A DNA stretch of 64,000 nt from Tetmemena sp. SeJ-2015 (taxonomy: Eukaryota; Ciliophora; Spirotrichea; Sporadotrichida; Oxytrichidae). Position 1 is the stretch's first letter. Each line of letters starts with the position of its first letter. The translations under genes and the position numbers were made by a program. Under the pieces are notes generated by a model. The model was not told where the DNA came from. It did not search any database and saw nothing but the letters and a program-made list of their open reading frames with translations. The stretch lies in NCBI GenBank assembly GCA_027382625.1, contig JAJKFJ010021446.1, positions 1-64,000 on the forward strand, read 5' to 3'. Below, one piece after another: positions 13,501-26,463 of the stretch.

Positions 13501-16500
13501 ATAAGGAAAATCAATTTCAATTCTAACTTCTAAGTTAATAGAAAATGATTTAGAATTTTTGAAATACATTTAGAATTTTATTTTTTAAATTTAAAGTTAA
13601 TAAATAGGGAGTACTTATTCTGCGAAATAAGTTTGAAAAAAGTCATAGTGAAAATTATATATCTTCTTCCCTTACTAAATGAAAAATAATACAAATTTAA
13701 CTAAAATCTTATTAGTATGATATAAATTTATTACAATTATTTTCAATATTTATTATAAATTTCAAAGATTAATTTGAGTTTAAGAATATTATGCTGTTGA
13801 GAAGAGCTTTGTTTTTAAATATAGAGCAGTTTGAGAAGGTGACAAATCCAAAATTTTAAGTGTAAGAAACTCCTCCTATTACTGCAAAGTTATTTTCGAT
13901 ATAGCAATTAGTGCAAGCAATTGCTCCGCTCTATTGCGAAAAGAACACTCCACCAAAGTATATTTTATTATATATTTTAAGTAAGCGTAGTTTCTTAAAA
14001 TCTTAGTGAAAATCACAATTAAATAAAAAATAAGAGAGTGTCAAAAATTTCAGATTAAGAGTTTTCGTCCTCTGAGAAAACGATTGAGCCCAGCCCAACT
14101 GAGAAATTGTCTTCAAAAGTGCAGTTCTTAACAGTTAAATGAGTATTCTTTTTTTTAAAAATAATAAACTAATTCTAAGAATGATTTATCAGAGCCGAGG
14201 GACCTGCATAGTTGCCTGTAATTTAGGAGTTTGATAAACTTCAAAATATTTACAATGAATCTATGATTAAATTAGTAACTTTATGGTAACCAATTAAGGC
14301 TGATCGAGATTTACAGTATCAGCAGGGCTCATCATAACCATGAACCCTAGATTATTTTTGAACATCAAGCTGTCAATTTTAATAAGAAAATCTCAAAGAG
14401 ATAAATAAATTAGAACAGAGTTGATGTTTTGCTTGAAGCTGAAAAAATAGCCTGTGTCTAGTTAAAAATATTATTAACTTGACTTGATAAGATCTTGATA
14501 TTGGATATTGATATTTTCAGCTGATTGTAGCTAATCTCTTTCACATTTATCATATTGGATTGTTTTGAGAGTGTTACGTTGCTAATCATGATCTTATCGA
14601 TATTTATAAAGATATCTCCGGTATTTGGCTAGCCTCTTTTTTAAAAATAGGTATTATATCACAATATTTTAATGCTAATAATCACTGATTAAAAACAGTG
14701 AATTAATTTTCTAAATAAAGATGATAAACATCTTCTTAAAGTATTTAATTAATTTCTTATAATTAACTTTAAATTTTAAAGCCTCCTAGCATTAGGGTTT
14801 TATTGAGAATTGTATTTTCTAGGTTGAAGAATTCGAAGGAGGAATTTATAATATTTTATAAATTGTAGACAGAGATGTTTGTGAAGCTCAAATAGTGGGA
14901 AGGAGCCACATCTGCTGAGTAGTATGGCTCGAGATTTTGTATCATAAATCCAAAAAGGGAGACTATATCACAAAGTTAGTTACTTATACTTGAAGATCCT
15001 TACCACTGGTTACTTAAATTATAATAAGATAATCTTTTTGAAGATTTTGAACGAATATGTTCTTAATCTCTATGTTCTTGGATAAACAAATAAAGATTAA
15101 GCGATGTAGTACAAGTTATTGTTTGCAATTTCTCCATCAGATTTATTTTTTAAATTTTGGGTTATTTTTAACTTAGATTTGTAGATATCCTGGATGTAGA
15201 TTTAAGTTGAAGTCAAGATATTCACAAACTTGCTGTTACCGAGTTTAATATTTTAAGCTTTTACATTCTTAAGTGTCAAGTTTTGGCTATTTGAGATTTC
15301 GAAGAAACCGTTCGAGAGACTTGAGTTATCTATAAGCTAAGTTAAATAAAAAGAAAATTGCGAGTAATCATTAAAATTTACTATCTCAAGTTATTAAATA
15401 AATTTTGTATTGATTATAATCAGAGTGACTAGTGTGGTTTTCTTACATTAAAATAAAAATAATTATTCTGTTGAAATTAATTAACTAGTAACGTTGAATA
15501 GATTGATGTTTTAGACTACTGAATTGATGCACTCCATTTATATAAATCTAAAAACTTGGCTGTTTTTAACTGTAATATATAAAATGAATTTTTTTCCTGA
15601 TGATAAATAAAGTTAATATTGTTGATCAAGGTGTTTGAGGCTCGTGCCAAAATAAATGGAATTTAAGATATTTTATTGAACGCGTTTTCAAAATAGATGT
15701 CCGTGATCTTGGCTTCCAGTCCCACCAATCCTGTTTAAGCAAAAATATTTATTTTTAAGGATAGTTAATAACTTCCATTTCAAAAATTTTCTGACTTTTT
15801 TCCCTAAAAAGAAAGTAAATATCGTTTTAAAAAAAAAACTTTTAAATAATAAGAATTTGAAATGATAAAAATTAGTTTTAACTGAGCTCTGATTAAAAAA
15901 AGGTACAAAGTAATTAAATTTCACATTATAGTTAAATAATTTGGATAAATTATAAAAATTGTTTTGCCGACTTGGATGATTGGATAGTCCCAAAATATTT
16001 AATTTAATAGCTTTATATAAAATGTCATATTGTAAAATGAGTTATTGGTAAAGTAGGTTTTCTAGAGACCAAGTTTACCAAGAACTAATGAAAAGTAAAT
16101 ACCTGGGACTAAAAATAAAAGTGCTTTTATACTATTGAAGGATCCTAATTTTTGAAAGTATTGTTCTCAAATATCAATTCTGTATAAGGCTAGATTCCTG
16201 GACAGTCAAGCTCCCAGTGCCAAATATTTATTTCACAAGTAAATCGTAATTAGTATTAGAGTTTAATAATTATTTACCATTAAATTAAGAACAATTACTC
16301 TTTCAAGAAAGAAAAATTTATATTTATTTGAAAAAAATATTAGAAAAGATTATTTGGGTCATGACATGTTAAGATATTTTTCAATGTTTAGTGAATCATA
16401 AAAGGAAAAACTAAATTCATAAGAGGGAAACTTAAAAATGTAAATTCGTAAAGTTGCTTAATTTAATGAGATATATAAAATATTCAAGGAAACTGAATTC

Positions 16501-18250
16501 TAAGGCCACTAAAAATCCTTGATAACATTATTTGTAAATGTGATGTTATAGTGGTACTACCAGAATATGATATAGGTGTATCCTTTTTGTGCAATACCAG
16601 TTAATGTTGAACTATCCATAATGAAGTTATTGGTAGCACGAGGAGACATCATGTCAATACAGCTTTTGCTCGCTACAAATAAACCAACCCTGTTGATCTT
16701 TAATCTTAAATGAGAAAATTGAGATCAGCTCTATATTTAAATAAATGAGTTACAATCAATATTAAGATCATGGTAACATTGATTTGAGTTTTGTAGATGT
16801 ACACATTTACTCCCAATAGAACTGTCATGAACTGCATTTTTAGATCGAAATTGCAATTCGTGATGTTTATCCAACGATACGTACTATAGCCAGGAAGAAA
16901 CAATCCAAATTTAATCATACATGTTAATACTTAACTTCAAACTTCTTTATTTTGAATGCATTGGTTGTAGTTATAGAAAATGAATACTCAATAAAATGGA
17001 AGCCAGAAACACTCAAACTTGCATTAGCAGTCATGAACTTATATTTTGTATCTGATTTCAAGCTTGACTTAAGTATTCCTGCCTAAATCCACTTATCATA
17101 CAGGTAGGGATTAAATCTATCAAATCCTCATCTATAATTTAAATTAGTTAGCCAGTCTGACCTAGAAATAGTTGGGTTGAAGTTTGAAGCAGGACGATAG
17201 TAATTGCTAAGATAAATTTTTATCTGAGTATGAGTTTTGCTAAAAAATTAAATATAATTTGCTGAGGTCGATGGACTAGTTATCGGTATAAGGCCTGTAA
17301 TATTTATTAAACACTAAAATATGGAAATACTATGATTTCTTACTGTAGTTTAATTTGAGAATTTAGAAGCAGTAAAGGCATCACTGGAGTTAAGATTGTG
17401 AGATTTGAATTATGCATTAGATTTATAACGAACTTTCCGTCTAAGCCAGAGGCATAGTTAAAGATTTCACGAAAAGGGTCGTCTATTTAAATTACTACAC
17501 TTAATTAATTTAGCAAAAATTGCTTTGAAGGGATATTCTCGAGTGCCCAATTCAATATTGCTGAAATTCGAACCAGGGTCTACAAAAACTTCTAAGCCTA
17601 AGAAAAAAATTAGACACATTCAACTTCTTAAATATATGAAATTTCTAAAAACTAAATTTCGTGCAACTCTCCCTTACTTCTACAATAGTTAAATGTCAGA
17701 TTTTAAGCATATGCATTTTGAAGACTGTAGTGCTTGATGCTAATTGGAAAAGTTGTTTCAGAATCACATTGAGTTACGCAATTCCATGTTTAAAAATCTC
17801 TATAAAGCTATTGGCTGCTGATATTTTAAAATTTAGTTTTCTTGTTTCAAATCCTATAATAATGGATATAAGGACAAGAAACACAATCGCTTTCTTCTTT
17901 TCCAATGCACCAAGAGTCAAAATATAGGTTTAAAATTTTAATTTATTCACATGAAGAATGACATTCTAAAATTCAAAATAAGTAACAGATTTTCACATAT
18001 TTGAACATATCTAACAGATAGAATTAAAAAAACTATTTTTAAATATAATTTAGGAGGTATGCTCAGTGCTCCATAGTTAATCAAATTAGAAAAAAATAGG
18101 GTTAATGGTTTGCGTTTATTTCATAAACAACGATTAGTAGTATAAACTGTTTTGGTGAAACCTCGGGTAATGTAGAAAGTTTTACTTTATTTAATTACTT
18201 GCAATCTATATCTTAATATTTTACTTACATTCACAATTTGCAGAAGAAGA
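10561..18250 (-). CDS. Giant ectodomain, beta-helix-like repeats, N-terminal signal anchor
   Basis: Minus-strand coding is broken into many short blocks by AT-rich inserts. The best single block (12950-13177) reads VHFDNATIEDIAQTDYPIIL and STLYLNDLTVMNIS: alternating Val/Ile/Asp/Asn repeats of about 20-25 residues typical of a right-handed parallel beta-helix. Similar N-I/L-x-I-x-N blocks recur across 11-17 kb. Near the 5' end (about 17850-17920) KKKAIVFLVLISIIIGFETR looks like a signal peptide or anchor, but no in-frame ATG is adjacent, so the first coding segment may lie elsewhere. With the downstream Cys-rich and membrane parts this makes one very large surface protein. Exact coding-segment boundaries are not resolved. 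Confidence 0.55.
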
Positions 18251-18980
18251 ATTTACTTTATTTATATTTTAATATGTAAATAAATTGTAAAACTAACCAA
18301 CAGAGCATGTTTAAGCTCCTATCCTGATAACTAGTAGCAAAAATATCGTAGCTATTGATCAATTAGAATTATTTAATGTGTTTAAGAAAATATAATTTTA
18401 AAGCAAATGGATTTTTCATTTTCTCATAGGGTTATAATTATACTTTTCTATGAATTATTTTTCAATCAACAAATTAAAGTATAATTTTAAGAAATTAAAG
18501 GAAACATAAACTCGATTCAAATGATATTTTTGGTAAGAGGCTCATCTCTTTGAATTATATACTTTTAGAAGTCTAACTGGAATTTGCTAATATGATTAAT
18601 TTCAATATAGATGAATGAGGCTAAATAATATGTTCAATTTATTTTCACTTGAGTAATTATTTAATCAGATTTATATTTGTAGAGAAATTTAATTTGATAT
18701 AGGTTTATGAATATGTTGACGAGTATGATTATTATTTTATTATTTATTTTGATTTTAGAAATCAATCATCAGTACTTGTAGTCAGCCTTTTTTCTTTATG
18801 CACTTGATTTAAGCTAACCTAATTTCAAAATCTAATTATGTGATACTCTAAAATAACAATATAAAATTTGTGATTAAAGATAGATTAAAAAATATTTTCA
18901 ATTATACAGAACAATTATGCTATTTAGTAGAATTTTTATGAAATTTGAGAACGATTAATTTTTACGAAATCTAAAGTTTG
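18251..18980. other. AT-rich spacer
   Basis: No coding or structural signal seen; A+T close to 75%. Confidence 0.45.
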
Positions 18981-18981
18981 A

Positions 18982-20235
18982 TTGCTCAACTCATACCTTA
19001 TATATTTATCACACACTTTTAATTTACTTACTTTTGAGGTTTTCATCATCTTCTTGAACATCTCTACCTCATTTCCTCGTTGGGGTTTTTTGTGGTTATC
19101 AACAATTAGTCTGTGCCTTGAGCTGAAACCACCGCTTCGAATAGGGTCTTGTTCTTCTTTCGCTTGTAAATCATTAGCATCAGCTTCTCTAAGTTGACCA
19201 TCACCTTACTTTCCAAGTTGCACAAGCTGTTTAGAAACTGAGCCTTGGGCAGCCGCGAGATAAGAAAGTACATAGAGGAGAATGCATATATCGTTTGGGA
19301 GATGCAGCCCCTCATCTGATTATTGGCAGCCTTTGACTCATTCGCGCATGCTATGATGACCAAAGTGTCTCTCTTGAATCGGCAGTTGTAGTCATAGCAC
19401 CCGATCATTGTGAGTATCAGGACTCCTGAGTTCCATGTCTAGATCAGCTTGAGGTTATCTATCGAGAGCCCCACTGCCACTTTTGTCTCACCGTCTTCCA
19501 CCACCAGTTTCTTAATCTTGTAGATCTCGCTTTCATCTGCAAAATGATCAGTAGATACTGACTTGCTCTATCATCTTTCGATTTGCAAAGCTTTTCCATC
19601 CTCACTCTCACTGTCTTGCAGACCATCACTTCTCCTATATTATGTTGTTAGAGTCTATTGATGAGCTCATATTAGCCTACGAAGATGAACCGTAGTGGAC
19701 TCACCAAGGCTTGCGCCAGCACTCTGCCGACCCCAACGTCAACTGAGGCTCTATTCAAGAATGTGTTCAAATTCTGCAAAATCCAGGTTGCCATAGAGCT
19801 TGCTGTCATAGTGATACAAAGGCTGAGCCTTGACTATTGCATAAAATTTATCTACGATCAGGATCTCGTGTTCAGTAATTGCCTCAATGTATGAGGCAGC
19901 AGTGTTTATCTGAAAGTTGATTTTTAAGTGTTGCAAGCAGCTGCGCATCTGCAATATGAGAATCTCGTCAAGCGCGACGCTTGCAACTCGCGAACCTTTC
20001 TCAATACAGTATGAGGCAAGAAGCCCTAAAACCATGTCTTCCCTGATGTAGTGGGCATCTGAAATTTAAATAGCCTGCTCCCTCCTTGCTGAGTACAGCC
20101 ACTGCCATATTCTTCTGATAGAAAGAATGGATGAAAACTCTAAAAGATTCCTCGCGTCTTATCAAGAGTCTCAACATGTTTAGGAACAAGACAAGACTCT
20201 CTGGCTTTACCAATATCTGTTAGCTCATACTGCCC
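18982..20235 (-). CDS. Unrecognised protein gene in several frames, GC-richer than surroundings
   Basis: Three minus-strand blocks follow each other in different frames. From about 20233 MSQQILVKPESLVLF runs into NMAVAVLSKEGAGYLNF. From 20035, GLLASYCIEKGSRVASVALD runs to GNLDFAEFEHILE. From about 19540, ESEIYKIKKLVVEDG runs through NLEKLMLMIYKRKKNKTLF to about 19100. Codon use includes many CTG/CTC/CAG/GAG codons, unlike the AT-rich neighbours, as expected of real coding DNA. I do not recognise the family. Frame changes may be IESs or decay. No signal peptide; overall soluble and Leu-rich. Confidence 0.5.
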
Positions 20236-20334
20236 TCAACCTATTGCTTAGTGTTAAATTAGTCAGTCTTTGATAAAAATTTTGAAGATTTTACCATATG
20301 AAGATGCTTTTTGTTTCGGTGGCTAATTTGAGCT

Positions 20335-20515
20335 TTGTGATTATTTGTGATTAGTCTGTGATCTTTTTTTAAACTTTGTGATTAAATAATCACAAAGTGT
20401 GATTTTTTCTTGTAATTTATAGCGATTTATAGAGGGATTTGTGATTTTCTAATCACAGATTGCCAAAGTTAAATCACAGACCACTCAAAAATAATCACAA
20501 AGTGTTTAATCACCT
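20335..20515. repeat. Cluster of TGTGATTA octamers in both orientations with a near-perfect palindrome
   Basis: TGTGATTA or its complement TAATCACA occurs at least six times, with further partial matches. At 20373-20398 the 12-bp arms ACTTTGTGATTA and TAATCACAAAGT are perfectly inverted around AA. It sits just upstream (on the minus strand) of the coding block ending at 20235, so it could be a regulatory cluster, transposon subterminal repeats or an excision signal. Confidence 0.6.
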
Positions 20516-20559
20516 CAATTATTAAATTTCTTAATCACACAGCAATTCAAATTCAAACT

Positions 20560-21190
20560 AAGGAAGTCAAACTTGAAGCAGTCAATTCACTATAATAGAA
20601 GAGGTGTTCGGCAATCAGATTTTCAATTGCAAAGTACTATTTAATAAATAATGATGAACAACTCAAAGTGACTCCATAATCAATACCTCTTGGAGACCTC
20701 GGAACTGAAGGACAGACTTCTCAAGATCGGTGACCGTTAGTTGGGCGGGAGTTTGTCACTCCAAGCTATACATCTACATTTACCTAATCGAGATATGTAA
20801 GATTCCCGCTCCCTCATATATTTTAGTAAGTTAATACTTGCCTCCGATTGAGAATGTAATTCGCGATTACCAAAAGCAGATTTGAAAGGGGATAAGAAGA
20901 AGCTCGAGTTTGGCAAGTGAAGATGGTACATGCTCTAAAGCACTATGAGCGCTCTGTCAAGGTCAAGTTAAGTCCAATCGCTCCTGACACTAGATCAGTC
21001 TTACAAAGCTTGCCAGATGCTAATTGCAATGAAGTGGACTGCTTGCTTTCATGTTTACTTCTCTTCATCTCTAATTTAATGATACCTTGAAGATTTTGCA
21101 CATAACCTCATCTCTCAATAAGTAAAGATTTCTAACTACACATCGTAGCAGCTTTAGTTCAGCTTCTTCATTTTCCAGATCCAAGAACTC
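20560..21190 (-). CDS. Minus-strand coding blocks, unrecognised
   Basis: Blocks read DLENEEAELKLLRCVVRNLY (about 21130-21190), then KRSKHESKQSTSLQLASGKL (about 21000-21060) and LVSGAIGLNLTLTER, then shift frame near 20930. Codon use resembles the 19-20.2 kb block, so they may be upstream parts of the same gene. No domain recognised. Confidence 0.4.
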
Positions 21191-21194
21191 AAGT

Positions 21195-21415
21195 TTCTTA
21201 GAACAGCGCTATAACAGCGCAGTAACAGCGCAATAACAGCGCAGTAACAGCGCAACAACAGCGCAATAACAGCGCAGCAACAGGGCAACAACAGCGCTAA
21301 TACAGCTCGAATACAGCACTTATACAGCTCAAATGCATCGCAATAACAGCGCAGTAACAGCGCAGTAACAGTGCAATAACAGCGCAACAACAGCGCAACA
21401 ACAGCGCTACAACAT
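21195..21415. repeat. Minisatellite, 11-bp unit (consensus AACAGCGCAAT)
   Basis: About 20 units of AACAGCGCA[AG][CT] with variants (ACAGCTCGAAT, ACAGTGCAAT) run head to tail. Because 11 is not a multiple of 3, all three frames stay open over an 11-residue period (LLRCYC-type), so the long frame here is a by-product, not evidence of a protein. Confidence 0.85.
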
Positions 21416-21429
21416 CGGGAAAACAAAGT

Positions 21430-21860
21430 GACTATCGCCTCCAACAATTTTCAGGGTGAGGTACTCGAATTTGAGGCGTATCACTGCGCTTTAACATCAA
21501 TAATTCTGAGATCTCAGGACTGGGGGCATTGAAGTTTACAATGGGCAGTTGAGCAGCTGAGACAAAGAAGCTCTCGTTCTTATTGCTAAACGCTGAGTGG
21601 CTTCCCGATTGAGGATGAGCAAAAGCATACTTGCATTCAGAATCTAATGAGCTCAAAAGGTGGACCCGAGGATCAGAGCCTGCTCTAGGTTAGGAGAGCT
21701 AGATTATTTTGCGGCTCCCTAGATTTAGCCCTTCTCATTTCAAGGGGTGATCTCAAGGTCTTCTTGATTTGGCCCGCTGTCATCGAGCTTTGCAGAATCA
21801 ATGTCGATGCTCTCACGACAGCCAGAGTGTAGTCTTCTCGCAAATCTGCTTAGGACTAAG
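21430..21860 (-). CDS. Minus-strand coding blocks, Ser/Pro-rich, unrecognised
   Basis: From about 21656, SSLDSECKYAFAHPQSG and SFFVSAAQLPIVNFNAPSP form a Ser/Pro-rich, apparently disordered segment ending NCWRR. Upstream (21720-21850) SIDIDSAKLDDSGPNQEDLE occurs in another frame. The region may be the N-terminal part of the gene continuing to 19.0 kb, with the minisatellite lying inside an eliminated segment. No family assigned. Confidence 0.4.
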
Positions 21861-21869
21861 AAAGTATAT

Positions 21870-23300
21870 TAATTAAATCATACTCTCAATTCTCATCAAA
21901 TTTTACTAATTGATAAAATGATTTGACGAATTATTAGAACTTTTATTTGCAATAAGCCTTCTAATTTGTAATGAAATCAATGCATTTAGAGTTTCCCGAA
22001 GTAAAAACGAGAGAAGAAGAGGAATGTCTTAAAAATATTTTAGGGTCAATCTGCTTACTTTAAAATAAAAATTATATATAAAATCTCCACATTAAAATAA
22101 AAATCAATTAAGATTTTATTATAACCAAGTACTTTCATTGAACTTCAATAAAAGCAATAAAAAGGACAAAAATTAAGTATAATTTTTTGTTTTAAATATA
22201 TTTTTTTTAAGCTAAAAAAAATTAAAAATTAAGAGATAATTGTATTATATATTGAAAAGAAAAAAGAAAATAAGTAATGTGAAGAAGATATTTTATTCAG
22301 GAGATCTATTTAAATTTAATATTTATAAAAAAGTAAATTTTTTCAAAAGTTAAATTTATTTCTTTAAAAAATTTTTTAATTTTTTTAAAAATTAAATATT
22401 TTTTTATAAAGTAAAATTTCTTTCCAAATTTTATAATTCAATAATTAAAATATTAAGAAAATTTTCATAATTTCTAAATTTAAAAATCCTGTCATTTATA
22501 AATTATTCTTGAATTTATAAATGAAAAACGATAAATGTTAGAAATAAAAAGTTGTAATTTTTAAAATATAGATGTTTAAAATTAATTCTGTCTCCGATGT
22601 TATTCTCATAATTTGAAAGATGATATAAAATTAATTTAATTAAAAAGATTTCTTCATTAGCATTATAGAATTAAGATGCTGACCTTATCTTTCTCTAGAA
22701 TATATTCTTTGTAATTCTTTTGTCATTAATATCTAAGTTCTAAGAAAAAATTTTAAAGTTAAATAATATTTTAAATAGCGGAAAATTTCCCAAAAAAGAT
22801 TCCAATAATTTAAATGAAACTAATGAATTTTAGTAAAAAATTTTAAAATAATTTTCCTTTAAAAAAAATGCAAAAATTAAAAAATATGAAGAATATTTCG
22901 GGGGTATAAAAAAAATAAATAAATTTTAAAAAAAGATTTTAAATATAATTGATTAATTAGACAATATTTTAAGTATTTTTTACTTGCCTTTATTTCACTA
23001 CTGAATATGACAAAATTCAAAACTTGGAATAATTTTTCCAAAGTTAAGAAGGTAGAATCAGAAGAAATTAATTTTTAAAATTAATGTGTCCTACTATAGT
23101 TGTGTAGTCATTTGTACTAACTTCTTGCTTTGGAATATAACTCATGGATTTGAATCTCTCTTAATTTAATTATTTCCTTAAGAGAGAAATCATTGCATTA
23201 TTTGTCATTCTTTACATAATTAAAAACCACATTTTAGATTTAATTTTTTTAAAAATATGAGTTTTTTTAATTCTATAATTTTTGTGATCTATTTTCAACT
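21870..23300. other. Very AT-rich germline DNA
   Basis: Above 80% A+T, with many A/T homopolymers. No coding or repeat unit recognised. Confidence 0.5.
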
Positions 23301-23315
23301 ATAATCGAATAAAAA

Positions 23316-26300
23316 ATGGCATTATTGTATTGGATTATGATTAATTGTGTCTACAATCGGATTCATGATTATCTTGATGATTTCATTGAACTTGGAAACC
23401 CAAATTAAAAATTGATAATTAAGTATCTGGGTGGGTACTTGAGTTTATTCCTGTCTATAATTGAGGCATACTACCTCGAACCAATAATAACCACACAATC
23501 TTCCATAGAAGCTTTCATCCTTGTGCTTCCAGCCATTCAACTCGTCGCCAGTTCATAATGCAGAACAAACTGGAGAGTCAAGGCTTTGTTTTTCATCTCC
23601 TCTAGGATTCTTGTACTTATTTATCAGTTCACTCAAGCAGGTAAGTTAATAAAGATCAACCAAAAACCTCATATTTTTAAATGAAAAAAATTTACAAATT
23701 TTAAGTTAAATATGTTTCTTCATTATAATTTTAATTATAAAATAAAATATATATCCAATTTCTTTTTGGTGCTATATTATACTTTATGGTTTCAAATAAA
23801 AAACAATATTCTGAACTTAATCAATAATAACTGAATTAGATAAAAGAAAATTAAGTATATTTTGGTTATAATAAAAATCAATTCGATTTTATCAATAACA
23901 AAATTGTTTGATGTAAAGGGCTCATTTTTAAATAAATTAAAAAACAAGTGGATGGATTCTTATTATTTTATTATAGAAAGCATGAGCATAGTATATGTTT
24001 TAAAATACAAATATTTTAATTTATATCATTTTAATGTAATCGCTCAAATATTCCAAGTTGGAAAAAAAAATTTTAATATAAAAATTTGGATAATTAAAAA
24101 TTAATAATTATTGGAAATTATTAATTTATTTAATAATTTCCATACCTCAACTATGTCGACTGATAAATATAATTTTTATCCATTTATAAGCTGTTTTTAA
24201 TTATTTTAAATTCACCAAAGATATTTCATTTATTTATATTATATTAATGGCATAAATACCGTGCTGCTTGCTGACTATGAGTACTTTTTCTTGAAAATGG
24301 CAGAATTTTCTTCAAAGAATGAGCAAGAGAATTTATTTTTTTTTAGAAAGAAAAATGGATGGGAGTATTGGACAACTTGCCCATGTTCATTTTCATATTT
24401 AACAGAAAGAGTTAGAAAATATCCTAAACCCATCTACATACTAGATAAAAAGAAATTCATTATCATTCCTAGGGTTTACTGTAATTAGCAGATGAAAAAG
24501 ACATTTAAGACTGTAACATGTTTCAAAAAGCTACTTGATAATATACTCAAACAAAAAATTCACATCAAGATTACAAATTCACTCAAAAAGGAAAGCTGCA
24601 AAGACACCCACAAAACTAGAGTATTCTCATCGATATTGGATCTAGTCCATTACTGCTCAGATTAGGAAAACTTTTATTTTTAAACTCGACCATCAGAGTC
24701 TAATTGAAGCTAAAGGATTGGAAGAGATCCTGCTTTTTCTTAGGAGAGAATCTTTCATCAGAAGAGACTATAGCAATTTTCATTGATAACTCTTAGTTAA
24801 GGAATACGAGTACAAGCACTCACAGAGAAGATGAGCTCAGTGCTCTTCAAATCCCTTACGCACAAATTTGTGACTCCTCTTAACTCAATTAACACGCTGC
24901 TGTAAATTATCATGCAAGAACATACTACATTAAAGTAAAATAAAAATATGGTTGCAGCTAAAGAATCAGTAAATACTCTCTACCAGCTCATATACAATCT
25001 GAATGTAAACAAGAAATTTCTTAATCTTCAATAGGATATGCAATTGCTTTCAAATAGCACACTGGAGTTTTCTTACGAGGACTTTTCACCTCGAGAACTA
25101 TTATTTATTTGGAGTTTAAACTCTTTTCCATATAAAATTTTAAAATGGTTTTAGTGAAAGAGATTATGCAAACATTTAGGCAGCAGGCATTTATTAAAGA
25201 TATTGACTTTAGTTATAACATAGACAACTAACTTCCACAGTAATAGTTTAATTTGTAAAAAACTCTTTTGTAGAATGATAAGTCAAGATAAGAAGCGGCT
25301 GCGGTAACTCATATTCATTCTCGTTTACAACGCTATTAAATATACAAACCAAGGTTCAATTAAGCTAAAATTATCATTTAATTTATACCAAATGTATAAA
25401 AGTTATCGGAGGCGTACACAAGACGAGTTTCAGGCTTCAATCAATCTTTAAGCTCTTCCAATACATCTTTTAGCAGATCACCGTCAGATAAGATTTTTAT
25501 ATTAAAAATATGGAATCAGATAATAACAATCAAGAGAGAAAGTTGCTAATCAAAATTAAAGATAGTGGATGCGGGATGAGTGATACCCACACTGAAAAGC
25601 TATTCAAACTACTTTAGAATCTTAAACTAAAGTCTTAGGTTAATCAGCATGGTATGGGCCTTGGACTCAGTCTCTGCAAAAAGATAGTTAACTCAGCTGG
25701 GGGGTAAATTTCTTGCAACTCTTAACTTGGAAGAGGAACTAGCTTTGTCGTTACACTTCCTTTTAAAGTTCTTATTTTAAGCAGTAAAGTACTCTCGGAA
25801 AACTCTGTCAATGTTAGTAAGGTAACATAAAGTAACAGATAGGAGTATGAAGCCAAAGAAAATGACCTTACTCAATCTACCCAGCACAAAGAGCATTCTA
25901 ATAAAAATATGTACTCTCTATATTCTATTGGTGGATGACGATGCCTTTAATTTGTTTTCTCTAGAATAATTAATTCTTCAAAGAAATCAGAAAAGTTCAG
26001 GGCAAATTTTCCAATGCTTCAAGGCTAAAAATGGTCAGGAAGCTATCAACAAAATATGCCAAAGACAATAGAATTGAAATTTTATTTTCAACTATTTTTA
26101 GAATGGAGAGGAGATGTTTAGCTTTATCTTTATGGATCTAAATATGCCAGTACTAGATGGAATGCGATGTACTCAAAGACTGAGAGCTTTCCATGAAAAT
26201 GGTCTGATTGATTTGAGCCGTACCAAAATTTATATGCATTCTGCAATTCAAGATTAAGTTGTTGACGCTTCAAATATATTTCAATTTTGTTATATGCGAG

Positions 26301-26463
26301 AATTACATTTTATTTGATTGAATGTTTTCGATGGCTATTGTAAGAATTGCTTATTTAAGACTCTTTAGTGTCGAAGCCTATTTCATTTGAGTAGCTTGAG
26401 GAAATACTCACATGCAATCCAGTATCTTTTTATTCATCAGATTTTGATATCATTAAAATTTGA
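23316..26463 (+). CDS. Hybrid histidine kinase, membrane-bound, copy 2
   Basis: Paralogue of the gene at 2.5-5.7 kb, same strand. The ATG at 23316 opens MALLYWIMINCVYNR, then FIELGNPNQKLIIKYLGGYL and hydrophobic segments up to a GTAAGT donor near 23641. The linker resumes at about 24270 (DYEYFFLKMAEFSSKNEQ). The H-box is SLTHKFVTPLNSI, His codon 24861-24863, followed by AAKESVNTLYQLIYNLN. A 30-nt intron lies at 25005-25034; a second GTTTAA..TTTTAG intron precedes KEIMQTFRQQAF. The ATP-binding region has IKDSGCGMSD and NQHGMGLGLSLCKKIVNSAG. The receiver has ILLVDDDAFNLFSL, MDLNMPVLDGM (Asp 26135-26137) and SKPISFEQLEEIL. Stop TGA is at 26461-26463. Two apparent single-base losses near 24795 and 24822 disturb frame relative to copy 1, so activity is uncertain. 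Confidence 0.85.

Noticed and set aside
15688..15993. 101-codon minus frame (Phe/Lys-rich)
   Set aside because: AT-driven composition with poly-Phe. It falls in an insert between ectodomain blocks and has no beta-helix pattern.
17661..17927. 88-codon plus-strand frame
   Set aside because: It is antisense to the signal-anchor block KKKAIVFLVLISIII on the minus strand.
21154..21447. 97-codon minus frame with CYC-LLR repeats
   Set aside because: It is the translation of an 11-bp minisatellite; all frames are open.
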